From the NCBI GenBank assembly GCA_934718085.1, contig CAKUZL010000001.1, forward strand, positions 1 to 64,000: a DNA stretch of 64,000 bases, written 5' to 3'. Of this stretch, positions 34,487-43,922 are shown piece by piece. The position numbers and the translations under genes are program-made. Numbering within the stretch: the first letter of the stretch is position 1; each line of letters opens with the position of its first letter. Origin of the DNA: an uncultured Candidatus Melainabacteria bacterium (GTDB taxonomy: Bacteria > Cyanobacteriota > Vampirovibrionia > Gastranaerophilales > Gastranaerophilaceae). Under the pieces are notes generated by a model. It saw only the letters and a program-made list of their open reading frames with translations. It made no database searches and had not been told where the DNA came from.

Positions 34487-35539
34487 TTATTCTTCAAAAG
34501 CTTTTTTTATCGACTCTTCGTACGGAGGTCTCAAAATGCCTTTTTCCGTGATAATTCCCGCTATCAGCTCGTTAGGAGTAACGTCGAAGCCCGGATTGAT
34601 TACGTTTACGCCTTCCGCACATATCCAATCGCCGTTTACGTGCGTAACTTCTTCGTGAGAGCGTTCTTCGATGGGAATTTCGGCGCCCGATTTTATCGAA
34701 ACGTCAATTGTCGAAAGCGGTGCCGCGATGTAAAACGGTACTTTGTGGTAATTTGCGACGATTGCAAGGTTGTAAGTTCCGATTTTGTTTGCGCTGTCGC
34801 CGTTGAGCGCAATTCTGTCCGCGCCCGTAATTACGACGTCAATCATCCCTTTGTTCATAAAATATCCGCTCATGCCGTCGGTTATCAGCGTCGTGTCTAT
34901 TCCGTCGCGCAAAAGCTCCCAGGTCGTGAGTTTTGCGCCTTGTCCGCGAGGTCTTGTTTCGTCGGCAAAAACTCTCACCGAATTGTCCTTTTCGTGCGCC
35001 GAACGAACCACTCCGAGTGCGGTTCCGTATCCGACCGTCGCGAGCGCGCCCGCGTTGCAGTGTGTCAAGACTGTTCCGCCCTTCGGAACTACGACCGCGC
35101 CGTTGTCGCCGATTTTTTTGTTGATTTCGATATCTTCGTTTTCAAGCTTTATTCCGTTTTCGGTAAGCATTTTCAGGGCTTCTTCGACCGTTTGCGCCGA
35201 TTTTGCCGTTTCGTACTGAATGTCGACCGCCCACGCGAGGTTTACCGCCGTAGGTCTCGAACTTTTCAGGTATTCGGCTCTTTCGCCGAGGAGTTTGTCG
35301 AATTCCGCTTTGTCGGAGACGTTTTCGGCAATTTCCTTTGCCGCGAGCGTAACGCCGTGAGCCCCTGCAATTCCTATCGCAGGCGCGCCTCTGACAATCA
35401 TGTCCTTTATCGCGAAATACATTTCTTCGCTCGTTTTCACGTCGACATTTTTATATTCTTTGGGCAAGAGTGTCTGGTCAATCATTGTAACGTGATTTCC
35501 CGCCCATTCTATACTTTTTGCGATTGTTTGAGTTTTCAT
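34487..35539 (-). CDS. mtnA: S-methyl-5-thioribose-1-phosphate isomerase
   Basis: 350 residues, converts methylthioribose-1-phosphate to the ribulose form in methionine salvage. Landmarks are RGAPAIGIAGAHGV, THCNAGALATVGYGTALGV with the catalytic Cys, FADETRPRGQGAKLT and ITGADRIALNGD with the catalytic Asp, and NPGFDVTP. No other salvage genes are adjacent. It is the last gene of a five-gene run from ybaB. Confidence 0.95.
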   Translation of the reverse strand: MKTQTIAKSIEWAGNHVTMIDQTLLPKEYKNVDVKTSEEMYFAIKDMIVRGAPAIGIAGAHGVTLAAKEIAENVSDKAEFDKLLGERAEYLKSSRPTAVNLAWAVDIQYETAKSAQTVEEALKMLTENGIKLENEDIEINKKIGDNGAVVVPKGGTVLTHCNAGALATVGYGTALGVVRSAHEKDNSVRVFADETRPRGQGAKLTTWELLRDGIDTTLITDGMSGYFMNKGMIDVVITGADRIALNGDSANKIGTYNLAIVANYHKVPFYIAAPLSTIDVSIKSGAEIPIEERSHEEVTHVNGDWICAEGVNVINPGFDVTPNELIAGIITEKGILRPPYEESIKKAFEE

Positions 35540-35553
35540 CGAAATTTCCTTTC

Positions 35554-35985
35554 TTACTTCCTTTTTTTCAGCGACTCAACCAAGCCCATGCCGGCGAGTC
35601 CCGAAAATGCGTTCATCATTGCGCTGAGTACCGCTACGGCAAATATTATCATAAACATAAGAGAAAATCCGTTTTTTACGATAAAACTTATTCCCGTAAA
35701 ATACGATTGCTTGAAAATCAGTGACAAAACGAACGAAATCGGCAAAAACGAGCACGCAAACCCGATTATGCTTAAAAATCCCGAAATCGCACCGTAACCG
35801 AGCCCTTTCGACTCGTTTATCGTCAAATCCGTGCCCCTGTAAATCATTATAAAAAACACCGCAATCGACGTACAAAACAAAATCGCCAAAAATACGATTA
35901 TTCCGACCGCGGGAAGTATCGAAACGACGCCCGCCGCAAGCCCGAACACGAACGAATATATCGAAAGTTTTTTGATTTCCTTCAT
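35554..35985 (-). CDS. Small membrane protein between ruvC and mtnA
   Basis: 143 residues with four predicted membrane segments and a charged N-terminus and C-terminus (ESLKKRK). Family not recognised. ATG at 35985 follows GAGGCGAAA; a longer frame would run into ruvC. It is 10 bases after ruvC and 14 before mtnA, so it is cotranscribed with both. Confidence 0.75.
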   Translation of the reverse strand: MKEIKKLSIYSFVFGLAAGVVSILPAVGIIVFLAILFCTSIAVFFIMIYRGTDLTINESKGLGYGAISGFLSIIGFACSFLPISFVLSLIFKQSYFTGISFIVKNGFSLMFMIIFAVAVLSAMMNAFSGLAGMGLVESLKKRK

Positions 35986-35995
35986 TTTCGCCTCT

Positions 35996-36472
35996 TTAAA
36001 CCGAAATGTACGACCGTATGTGACAGACCGCGAGCGCGACGGCATCCGCGGTATCGTCGAGTTTCGGGAATTTTTCGCAATCCACCAGTTTTTGAGTCAT
36101 GTTTGCGACTTCGTCTTTCGTTGACTTCCCGTACCCCGTAACCGACAATTTCACCTGCATCGGCGTGTATTCGTATATCGGAATTTTGTACTTTTCGAGC
36201 ACCGCAAGAATAATCCCTCTCGCCTGTGCAACAGGAATTATCGTCTTTTGATTTCTGCAGAAAAACAGCTTCTCCACGCTTGCCTTATCGGGCGAAAACC
36301 GTTCCATTATTTGACAAAGGTCGTTGTAAAGTTCCAAAAGTCTCGAAGCGTCCGAATCTTTTTTGTCCGTCACGACCGAACCGAAATGCAACAATTTCGG
36401 CGTCTTCGGAGATTGTTCCACTATCGCGTATCCCGTAATCGCGCTCCCCGGGTCTATTCCGATGATTTTCAT
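35996..36472 (-). CDS. ruvC: Crossover junction endodeoxyribonuclease RuvC
   Basis: 158 residues, resolves Holliday junctions together with RuvAB. The four acidic metal ligands are Asp7 (GIDPGS), Glu67 (SVEKLFF), Asp140 and Asp143 (DDTADAVALAVCH). Its start overlaps the recR stop by 4 bases. ruvA and ruvB are not in the window. Confidence 0.96.
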   Translation of the reverse strand: MKIIGIDPGSAITGYAIVEQSPKTPKLLHFGSVVTDKKDSDASRLLELYNDLCQIMERFSPDKASVEKLFFCRNQKTIIPVAQARGIILAVLEKYKIPIYEYTPMQVKLSVTGYGKSTKDEVANMTQKLVDCEKFPKLDDTADAVALAVCHIRSYISV

Positions 36473-37065
36473 ATCGTCCTTCTTGCCTCAAGTGCCCGTG
36501 CCAACGTGATTTCGTCCGTATATTCGATATCTGTTCCTATCGGGATTCCGAATGCTATTGCTGAAACCTTTATGTTAAAAGGCTTTAAGAGCTTCGCTAT
36601 ATAAAGCGCGGTCGCTTCGCCTTCCACGGAGGGGCTTAACGCCAAAATAACCTCTTTTACGTCGTTTTTGCTGACCCTTTGTAAAAGTTCCCTTATCCTG
36701 ATGTCGTTTGCGCCTATGCCGTCCATAGGCGAAATCACGCCCTGCAGAACGTGATAAAGTCCTTTGTATTCGTTTGTTTTTTCGACGGCTATCAAATCTT
36801 TTGTCGCCGCAACGACACAAATTACCGACCTGTCTCGCCTTTCGTCCGAGCAGATTTCACAAGGGTCGGACGCCGACATATTAAAGCACACGCTGCAATA
36901 TTTTATCGTGCGTTTTGCCTCGACCATCGCCGCGGCAAATTTTTCCACATCGGAAAGAGGCATGTTCAATAGCTGAAATGCCATCTTTTGTGCCGATTTT
37001 GGTCCGACTCCCCGAAATCTTCTGAAATAGTCTATAAGCTCAGCAAGCGGTTTTGAAAATTGCAT
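36469..37065 (-). CDS. recR: Recombination mediator RecR
   Basis: 198 residues. Helix-hairpin-helix near GVGPKSAQKMAFQ, zinc finger CSVCFNMSASDPCEIC, Toprim domain from about residue 80 (VICVVAATKDLIAVEKTNEYKG) and ILALSPSVEGEATALYI. It acts with RecF and RecO in gap repair. It shares bases with the ybaB stop (TAATG) and with ruvC. Confidence 0.97.
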   Translation of the reverse strand: MQFSKPLAELIDYFRRFRGVGPKSAQKMAFQLLNMPLSDVEKFAAAMVEAKRTIKYCSVCFNMSASDPCEICSDERRDRSVICVVAATKDLIAVEKTNEYKGLYHVLQGVISPMDGIGANDIRIRELLQRVSKNDVKEVILALSPSVEGEATALYIAKLLKPFNIKVSAIAFGIPIGTDIEYTDEITLARALEARRTI

Positions 37066-37400
37066 TAAAACAATCCCGGAATTTTAATTCCGCCCGTTAC
37101 GGCTTTCATTTTGGTTTCGTTTTGAGCGTTTGCCTGTTCGGTCGCCTTGTTTATCGCTTGAAGAATAAGGTCTTCCAGCATTTCTACGGAATCCGCATCC
37201 ACCGAGTCGGGGTTTTCCGAATTTACCGCTTTAGGCTCTATTTTCAACGATTTTACTCTTCCTTGTCCCGAAACGACAACCGTTACCGCTCCGTCGCCCG
37301 AAGATGCCGAAAGCTCCATATTTGCAAGCTCTTCTTGTGCTTCCTGAAGTTTCTTTTGCATTTTTTGTGCTTGTTGCATCATGTTTGCGATATTCATCAT
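37065..37400 (-). CDS. ybaB: YbaB/EbfC nucleoid-associated protein
   Basis: 111 residues. The Met/Gln/Lys-rich N-terminal helix (MQQAQKMQKKLQEAQEEL) followed by a three-strand sheet and C-terminal helix is the dimeric DNA-binding fold. It is commonly the gene before recR, as here. GGGAG precedes the start. First gene of the five-gene operon. Confidence 0.94.
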   Translation of the reverse strand: MMNIANMMQQAQKMQKKLQEAQEELANMELSASSGDGAVTVVVSGQGRVKSLKIEPKAVNSENPDSVDADSVEMLEDLILQAINKATEQANAQNETKMKAVTGGIKIPGLF

Positions 37401-37434
37401 TTTCTCCCTTTTCTTTAGTAAATTTCGCCGTTTA

Positions 37435-37464
37435 ATTATAACCGCACGTTTCGAATTCGGTCAA
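37435..37464 (-). promoter_or_regulatory. Promoter of the ybaB-recR-ruvC-orf-mtnA operon
   Basis: On the minus strand TTGACC (37464-37459), 18 bases, TATAAT (37440-37435). Confidence 0.75.
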
Positions 37465-37620
37465 AATCGTTAAGTTTTTTTACGAAATTAAAAGTTGAAC
37501 CTTTCGTGATTTAGAATTTACAATTCTTAATGTTGTTTCGTTTTTTCGGATTTGCCGAAATTGTTCCGTGGCGGTGTTTTTTGTCGTGTCCACCGGTAAA
37601 TTTTATATAATCCGTCAATA

Positions 37621-37649
37621 TTGAAATGCGTTCAAGACCTTTGTATAAT
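37621..37649 (+). promoter_or_regulatory. Promoter of the 37670 gene
   Basis: TTGAAA (37621-37626), 17 bases, TATAAT (37644-37649). A second TATAAT at 37606-37611 with a weaker, wider-spaced TTGTCG may be an alternative start. Confidence 0.7.
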
Positions 37650-37669
37650 CCGAGCAACGGAGAACTCGA

Positions 37670-38968
37670 ATGTCGGATGCGACTTTAAAACCAAATTCAC
37701 GATCTTTTAAGGGGATATACGAAACTACGGCGTATGTTCAGCAGCATACTCTCTTAAATCGCGGAATTACGACGCTCGGGGGAAGTACGATTCCGCAGTG
37801 CACGATGTCCAACAACAAGTACGAAGCCGCGGAACGAGCGATTATGGGCGGTGTTTATTTTGTCGCGTCGTACCTGACACCGATTTTGTTTATTCCGTTT
37901 TTCAACAAACGTTTTTTGCAAAACGAGGGCGTTATAAATTCGCTGAAAGACGCGCAAAAAAACATTATTTTGATGTCGAAAAAATATTTGACTCCGCATG
38001 CCGATATCAAAAAAGGTCTTGAAGAAACGGCGAAGAAGCTTGACAAAAAATTCGGAAACTCCGAAAATTCAAAGGCTTTTAAGGAAATTTTCGAACGTTA
38101 CAAAGATGACCCCGAAAAACTTAAAAAGGCTCTGCTTGCCGTTCACGAGAAGGTTTTGACGTTTGATTTTATTTCGACCGCCGCAATGTGGTCGATAATT
38201 CCCTGGATTGCGACCGAAACGACCGAGGCTCTGACCAAAAGAACCGATTTTTCGGCAGGTTTCGACCTCAAAGAACAAACGCCCGTTTCGAAAGAGGAGT
38301 TGAAAAAATCGAAGGCAAAAAAAGCATTTTGGAATGTTGTTTGTTGCGTCGTGCCGGGGATATTGTTCCCGAAAGCGGTCACCGCGGGGCTCGGCAAGGA
38401 TTTTTCGAAACCCGAAAAAGCGGGATTTTTGCAAAAGGCTATAAATCCGATTTTGAAAAAAATCTCGGAAAAGCCCGAAAACTTTAATTATACCTCGGGA
38501 ACGAATATGTCGAAGACCATTTTTGCGGCAATTTGGCTGCTTGCAAGTTTTCCCGCAAAAATAATTTCCTCCCGCGACGAAAACGAAATGCGCGACAGAG
38601 CTTTGCGTGACGCCGGGCTGTTTACGCTGTTTTTCGGCGGCGATTTTCTTATAAACAACATAACGGGAAGGCTTGCGGACAAATTTCTCGGTACAAAAAT
38701 TATGGACACGAGCATTTTTAACGGAAAAGAGCCGGGATTTTTCGAAAAATTCAAAATGCAAATGAGAAATTTCAACGATATTCCCGAAATGAAAGGCGTT
38801 TCGCCCGAAGTCATCAAAAAAACAAAAACCGCGGGTGCAGCTTTGTATTGGGTCTCTTTGCTCACAAATACGGCGCTTATCGGGTTTGCGCTTCCGAAAC
38901 TTCTGAACGGAATTTTGCGAAAAAACATTCAAAAACAGTCTGCCGAAACTTGCGATGTCAAAAAATAA
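37670..38968 (+). CDS. Lineage-specific multi-pass membrane protein
   Basis: 432 residues, no family recognised. An N-terminal SFKG motif (residues 12-15) is followed by about six hydrophobic segments (near 57-80, 165-180, 230-245, 290-305, 325-340 and 390-415) separated by long charged helices. No cleavable signal. It resembles the 55104 and 56183 products in having few membrane helices among long polar helices and the F-K/E/G-G-like N-terminal motif. Start follows CGGAGAACTCGA. Monocistronic by promoter position; mnmG follows with its own promoter. Function unknown. Confidence 0.75.
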   Translation: MSDATLKPNSRSFKGIYETTAYVQQHTLLNRGITTLGGSTIPQCTMSNNKYEAAERAIMGGVYFVASYLTPILFIPFFNKRFLQNEGVINSLKDAQKNIILMSKKYLTPHADIKKGLEETAKKLDKKFGNSENSKAFKEIFERYKDDPEKLKKALLAVHEKVLTFDFISTAAMWSIIPWIATETTEALTKRTDFSAGFDLKEQTPVSKEELKKSKAKKAFWNVVCCVVPGILFPKAVTAGLGKDFSKPEKAGFLQKAINPILKKISEKPENFNYTSGTNMSKTIFAAIWLLASFPAKIISSRDENEMRDRALRDAGLFTLFFGGDFLINNITGRLADKFLGTKIMDTSIFNGKEPGFFEKFKMQMRNFNDIPEMKGVSPEVIKKTKTAGAALYWVSLLTNTALIGFALPKLLNGILRKNIQKQSAETCDVKK

Positions 38969-38972
38969 ATCG

Positions 38973-39001
38973 TTGAACCAAAAATTTATTTGTACTAAAA
39001 T
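38973..39001 (+). promoter_or_regulatory. Promoter placed for a leaderless mnmG mRNA
   Basis: TTGAAC (38973-38978), 17 bases, TAAAAT (38996-39001), then 6 bases to the ATG. AAGG sits one base before the ATG, too close to act as a ribosome site. Confidence 0.5.
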
Positions 39002-39007
39002 TAAGGC

Positions 39008-40891
39008 ATGTTTAAGTATGACGTAATAGTTACGGGATTAGGTCACGCGGGTTGCGAAGCGGCAATCGCGGCGGCGCGTTCGGGCGCGAAGGTTTTGGCG
39101 GTTTCGTTGAACCTCGACAATATCGCGCTTATGCCCTGCAATCCCGCGGTCGGAGGACCCGCCAAGTCCTGTCTGGTGCGTGAAATCGACGCTCTCGGCG
39201 GAATTATGGGTATTGCCGCCGATGCGACTTATATGCAGCTTAAAATGCTTAATTCCTCGAAAGGTCCCGCCGTTCGGGCTTTACGCGCTCAATCGGACAA
39301 AAAGGAGTATTCGGCGTTTGTTCGTCATTTAATCGAAAGCGAACCGAATATTTCGCTTAAACAGTGCGTCGTGTCGGAATTAATTGTAGAAAACGGCGAA
39401 ATAAAAGGCATGAAAGATGAATTCGGGCTCGAATATTTTGCGCCCGTAATCATTCTGACAACCGGAACTTCTCTCGACGCAAAAATTTGGGTCGGGTTAA
39501 AGTCTTTGCCTTTCGGTAGACTCGGAGAGTCAAACGCCGTGGGACTTTCGGACTCGCTTCGCAAACACGGAATTTATTGCGGTCGTCTGAAAACCGGCAC
39601 TCCCGCAAGAGTTGACTCCCGCACGATTGATTTTTCGAAAACGACAATTCAACCCGGCGACGAAAATCCCCGCTATTTCTCGTTTTTGCCTAACAGACCC
39701 GTCAGAGAACAATATCCGTGCTACTTAACGCGTACGACCGCTCTGACAAAAGAGATTATTACGAACAATCTCGACAAATCGCCGATGTACACCGGACTTA
39801 TTCACGGAAAAGGCCCTCGTTACTGCCCGTCCATCGAGGATAAAATAAAAAGGTTTGCAAATAACCCTTCGCATCATATATTTCTCGAACCCGAAGGCAA
39901 AAGTACCTATGAATACTACGTTCAGGGCTTTTCGACCTCTCTGCCCGCGGAAGTTCAAATTCAAATGCTTCATTCGTTGCCCGGGCTCGAAAACGTTCAC
40001 GTAATCAAACCCGCCTATGCGGTCGAATATGACTACGTTCCCGCCGTTCAGACCACTCATTCGCTGATGAGCAAAAAAATCAAAGGTCTGTTTTGCGCCG
40101 GGCAAATCAACGGCACGAGCGGATACGAAGAAGCCGCCGCACAAGGCTTAATTGCCGGCATAAACGCGGTTTGTTACCTTCAAAACAAAGAGCCGCTCAC
40201 GCTTTCGCGCGAATCGTCCTATATCGGCACTTTAATTGACGATTTGGTCACAAAAGACATTGACGAGCCTTACAGAATGCTTACTTCGCGTTCCGAATAT
40301 CGGCTTTTGCTCCGTCAGGACAATGCTGACGAGCGATTGACCCCGCTCGGGCACAAATTCGGACTCATCTCGGGCGAACGTTTCGAAAATTTTAAATCAA
40401 AATATTCTTCAATCGAAAACGAAATCGAACGGTTGAAATCTTTAAAAATTACGGCTTCCGACAAAACAAACGAAATTTTGAAACCGTGCGGAGAGCTTTT
40501 GAACGAGTCCGTGAAGGCGGCGGAATTGCTCAAACGCCCCAATGTTTCTTACGAAACGCTTAAAAAAATCGACCCCGAAACCGCGGACTTGAATTATTCG
40601 CCGGAAATTTTCGAACAGGTCGAAACAAAAATAAAATACGACGGCTACATCAAACGTCAAATTATGCAGGTCGAAGCGGCTTCAAAAACCGAAAAAGTCA
40701 AAATCCCGGACGACATCGACTACACTCGAATTAACCACATTTCGACCGAAACCCGCGAAAAATTGAACAAAATTCGCCCCAAAACTTTGGGACAGGCATC
40801 AAGAATAGGAGGCGTAAAACCCGCCGATATCGCGATTTTGTCGGTTATGATAGAAGGGAAACGCTACAAACGCGACCTGATTACCGATTAG
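39008..40891 (+). CDS. mnmG: tRNA uridine-5-carboxymethylaminomethyl modification enzyme MnmG
   Basis: 627 residues, FAD-binding partner of MnmE in wobble-uridine (U34) modification. FAD motif VTGLGHAGCEAAIAAARSG, the PCNPAVGGPAKS loop, GRLKTGTPARV with a redox Cys region, and FCAGQINGTSGYEEAAAQG are intact, as is the helical C-terminal domain ending in RIGGVKPADI. Length is normal. Confidence 0.97.
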   Translation: MFKYDVIVTGLGHAGCEAAIAAARSGAKVLAVSLNLDNIALMPCNPAVGGPAKSCLVREIDALGGIMGIAADATYMQLKMLNSSKGPAVRALRAQSDKKEYSAFVRHLIESEPNISLKQCVVSELIVENGEIKGMKDEFGLEYFAPVIILTTGTSLDAKIWVGLKSLPFGRLGESNAVGLSDSLRKHGIYCGRLKTGTPARVDSRTIDFSKTTIQPGDENPRYFSFLPNRPVREQYPCYLTRTTALTKEIITNNLDKSPMYTGLIHGKGPRYCPSIEDKIKRFANNPSHHIFLEPEGKSTYEYYVQGFSTSLPAEVQIQMLHSLPGLENVHVIKPAYAVEYDYVPAVQTTHSLMSKKIKGLFCAGQINGTSGYEEAAAQGLIAGINAVCYLQNKEPLTLSRESSYIGTLIDDLVTKDIDEPYRMLTSRSEYRLLLRQDNADERLTPLGHKFGLISGERFENFKSKYSSIENEIERLKSLKITASDKTNEILKPCGELLNESVKAAELLKRPNVSYETLKKIDPETADLNYSPEIFEQVETKIKYDGYIKRQIMQVEAASKTEKVKIPDDIDYTRINHISTETREKLNKIRPKTLGQASRIGGVKPADIAILSVMIEGKRYKRDLITD

Positions 40892-41349
40892 GTATTGTTT
40901 TAAGCGGTGTGTTCCGAAGTTTGATTGAATTTGCGAGTAGCGCGGCGGGGCGGTTGTTTGGCGCGAACAATGCGTCATGACAGTCTGTTCGATAAACTCC
41001 GGATATTTTGAGTGAGGACTCGCAGAATGTTTTGATTGCGTGCTGTTTGTTCAAAATAATGCGCCAAGCCGTCGGCTTAACGTCGGGATTTTATGTGCGG
41101 AGCGTTTCATCGACATCGATTAAACGACGAGCTATTGCGTGAGTAACGTTCCGGCCGATTTTGAGTGAACAGTGGTCACGACGGTCGAACGATAAAACGC
41201 TCGATATTTTGTGTGCGCCCCGAAAACCTGATAAACGCCGTACATTTGTGCAAGTCTCCGGTCTTCAACACGCCGGGGTTTTGTCAAAATAATATGTTTC
41301 GCCGATTATTGCAGACGTATTTTTATCCGCGTCGAAACTCCCGAACCGA
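40892..41349. other. Gene-free spacer with degenerate internal repeats
   Basis: No supported gene. Phrases such as CGATAAA followed by CGATATTTTG or CGGATATTTTGAGTGA recur in diverged form (near 40990 and 41190), suggesting an old duplication or a decayed gene. Confidence 0.4.
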
Positions 41350-42468
41350 TTAACCCGCGGTTTTGACTTTTTTGTGCTTTTTGTTGAAATTTATTCCCAA
41401 TTCTTTTTTAGCGTTGTCCAAAGATACTTTGGCAAGCGGCTTTCCGTTCTTTCTGTCGAAAAAGACCAGCCAATGTTGCCGTCTCGGGTCGTCAACCGCA
41501 AAATACATTTTTCCTTTGACGCGCGTCCCCGATTTTATTTTCGCGAGCGGCATTGCGTCCTTGAAAAACAACGACTGATAATATTTTTTTCTCAAATCGC
41601 TTACAACCGCGATATCAAACGACGAAAAGTCTTTGTCCGAAATGTTTCCGATATCGAGTGTCAATTCAAACGTATTGCGGTTTCCGAACGGATCTTTCAC
41701 AAGCCAAATGTCGTCGACTTTGACGTCAAGCCCCTCATATCGCTGCTCTTCCTGTTTGAACGCTTCCTTCGTAAAAACGGGTAATTCGACGTTTGAATTT
41801 ATCGTAACTTTTATTTCGTCGCCTCTCGAAATCAGGACGTCCTTTCCCTTCCTCAAAAGGCTCAAACCGAGTCCCATTGCGGCTCCCGCGGCTGCGCCTC
41901 CCGCCAAAGTGTACCCCTGGCTCACGATTGCGCCTTCTATCCCGAACAAATTCAGCATAAACATTCCGCCCATAAGGCTTCCGGTAACCGTATAACCGGC
42001 GTCGATTACCGCCGTTTTGGCAAGCGAAACCGCCGCCGAGTTTTTCGTCGTCATCGATGCGTTTATCGGAATTTCGTTTCCGTCGGGAGTTATCAGCGAA
42101 TCGAATTTCACTTCAATCCAGCCGTCGCGCCCGCCCCTCCTGGGGTCGGTTATCTTCCGAACGGTTCCGTGTGCAAGCGTTCCCATCGGCAGAACCACGC
42201 CGCTTCCGCCTTCAACGTCGTCTGTAACCTCCGCAAAAAATTCGTCGCCTTCCTGTGTTATTCCGCCCGTCAAAACCTGCGAAACAACCATCTTTACGAC
42301 TTCTTTCGATTTTACGGTTTCCTTCTCTCCTGTATAAATCTTCTCGTTCTTTGATGCCCTTTCGTCCGTCACCTCGGCATGCCCGCGCCAAACCGCAGCA
42401 CTCGCGGGAACAAAGCACGCTTGCGCCGTCATACAAAAAATCGTAAAATAAATTATCAACTTTTTCAT
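41350..42468 (-). CDS. Secreted beta-rich protein with Gly/Ala-rich hairpin
   Basis: 372 residues with a signal peptide ending VPASA. The region GTLAHGTVRKITDPRRGGRDG with FDSLITPDGNEIPI, then a Gly/Ala-rich hydrophobic stretch (GGAAAGAAMGLGLSLL), then SRGDEIKVTINSNVELPVF matches the order in VirB10/TraB-like C-terminal barrels and in the 16437 protein. The C-terminal 120 residues add a separate beta domain. ATG at 42468 follows GGGACGGAAAT. Envelope function is likely; the exact role is unknown. Confidence 0.8.
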   Translation of the reverse strand: MKKLIIYFTIFCMTAQACFVPASAAVWRGHAEVTDERASKNEKIYTGEKETVKSKEVVKMVVSQVLTGGITQEGDEFFAEVTDDVEGGSGVVLPMGTLAHGTVRKITDPRRGGRDGWIEVKFDSLITPDGNEIPINASMTTKNSAAVSLAKTAVIDAGYTVTGSLMGGMFMLNLFGIEGAIVSQGYTLAGGAAAGAAMGLGLSLLRKGKDVLISRGDEIKVTINSNVELPVFTKEAFKQEEQRYEGLDVKVDDIWLVKDPFGNRNTFELTLDIGNISDKDFSSFDIAVVSDLRKKYYQSLFFKDAMPLAKIKSGTRVKGKMYFAVDDPRRQHWLVFFDRKNGKPLAKVSLDNAKKELGINFNKKHKKVKTAG

Positions 42469-42523
42469 ATTTCCGTCCCTGCCTGAGCGCACTTTCTTCG
42501 TAGTTTCGGGCGAAAGGTGCGTT

Positions 42524-43873
42524 TTATTTCTTCTTTTCTTCGAGGTATTTTTCCAAAAATCCCGTATCGAAATCGCCTTTCAAAAATACCGGATTTTCAA
42601 TCAAATCCATATAAAACGGCAACGTTGTTTTGACGCCCGTTATGACATATTCCTTCAATGCTCTGTACGTCCGACGAATTGCCTGATGTCTTGTCGGCGC
42701 CCAGCATATCAGCTTGCTTATCAGCGAATCGTAGTACGGAGGAATTTGATAATCGGGATAAACATGCGAATCTATCCGCACGCCGAAACCGCCCGGTGCC
42801 GCGTATCCCGTGATTTTTCCGGGGCAAGGCAAAAAGTGGTTGTCGGGATCTTCCGCGTTGATTCTGCATTCGATAACGTGTCCGTTAAGCTTGATGTCCT
42901 TTTGTTCCATCGACAAAGGCTCTCCCGCCGCTATCAAAATTTGTTCGCGAACGATGTCGATTCCCGACAGCATTTCCGAAACACCATGTTCCACCTGCAA
43001 TCTGACGTTCATTTCCATAAAATAAAAGTTGTTGTCGGAGTCAAGCAAAAACTCTACCGTTCCCGCGCTTTCGTATTTTACGGCTTTAACCGCCTTTCTT
43101 GCGGCGTGCATAAGCTTTTCGCGAGTTTTTTCGCTGACCGCGGGTGAAGGCGATTCTTCGACCAATTTTTGGTGACGTCTTTGAATCGAACAGTCTCTTT
43201 CTCCGAGACAAACAACGTTTCCGAATTTGTCAGCCAAAACTTGAACCTCGATGTGTCGCGGGTTCGTCAGGTATTTTTCCATATAAACCGAAGGGTCGGA
43301 GAAAAATTTCTTAGCCTCGGTTTTACACAAAATGAGGTTTTCTTCGAGTTCGCCCATATTATTGACGACGCGCATGCCTTTTCCGCCGCCGCCCGCGCTG
43401 GCTTTGATGATAACCGGAAATCCGACTTTTTTGCAAAACTTTTTCGCGGTTTCGAGGTTATTGATAATTCCCGTTCCCGGCGTTATGGGGATGTTTTTGG
43501 AAGCCATTGCTTCTCTTGCTTTCGACTTGTCGCCGACTTTGAGCATGGACTCCGAAGACGGTCCGATGAACGTTATTCCGTGTTGTTTGCAAACTTCCGC
43601 AAAATCGACGCTTTCGGACATAAACCCGTATCCCGGGTGGATTGCATCCGCGCCCGATATCAGCGCCGCCGAAATTATCGAATGTACGTTCAAATAGCTC
43701 TTTGCGCTTTCCGCGGGTCCGATGCAGTACGCTTCGGTCGCAAGGCTTACGTGCAAAGAATTTTCGTCCGCTTTTGAGTACACCGCAACGGTCGGAATTC
43801 CCAATTCGCGGCATGCTCTTATTATTCTTACGGCGACTTCGCCTCTGTTTGCAATCAATATTTTCTTAAACAT
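42524..43873 (-). CDS. accC: Acetyl-CoA carboxylase, biotin carboxylase subunit
   Basis: 449 residues. ATP-grasp enzyme that carboxylates the biotin of AccB, the first step of fatty-acid synthesis. Start MFKKILIANRGEVAVRI, glycine-rich loop KASAGGGGKGMRVV, and EMNVRLQVEHGVSE are family motifs. It follows accB by 49 bases. Confidence 0.97.
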   Translation of the reverse strand: MFKKILIANRGEVAVRIIRACRELGIPTVAVYSKADENSLHVSLATEAYCIGPAESAKSYLNVHSIISAALISGADAIHPGYGFMSESVDFAEVCKQHGITFIGPSSESMLKVGDKSKAREAMASKNIPITPGTGIINNLETAKKFCKKVGFPVIIKASAGGGGKGMRVVNNMGELEENLILCKTEAKKFFSDPSVYMEKYLTNPRHIEVQVLADKFGNVVCLGERDCSIQRRHQKLVEESPSPAVSEKTREKLMHAARKAVKAVKYESAGTVEFLLDSDNNFYFMEMNVRLQVEHGVSEMLSGIDIVREQILIAAGEPLSMEQKDIKLNGHVIECRINAEDPDNHFLPCPGKITGYAAPGGFGVRIDSHVYPDYQIPPYYDSLISKLICWAPTRHQAIRRTYRALKEYVITGVKTTLPFYMDLIENPVFLKGDFDTGFLEKYLEEKKK

Positions 43874-43922
43874 AGTTCTCTCGGTCTTTAATATTTTGGC
43901 ATTTTTATTTTACGAAATCAAA

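Noticed and set aside
41165..41353. 62-codon open frame after mnmG
   Set aside because: No ribosome site and unlikely composition; it lies in a spacer of degenerate repeats.
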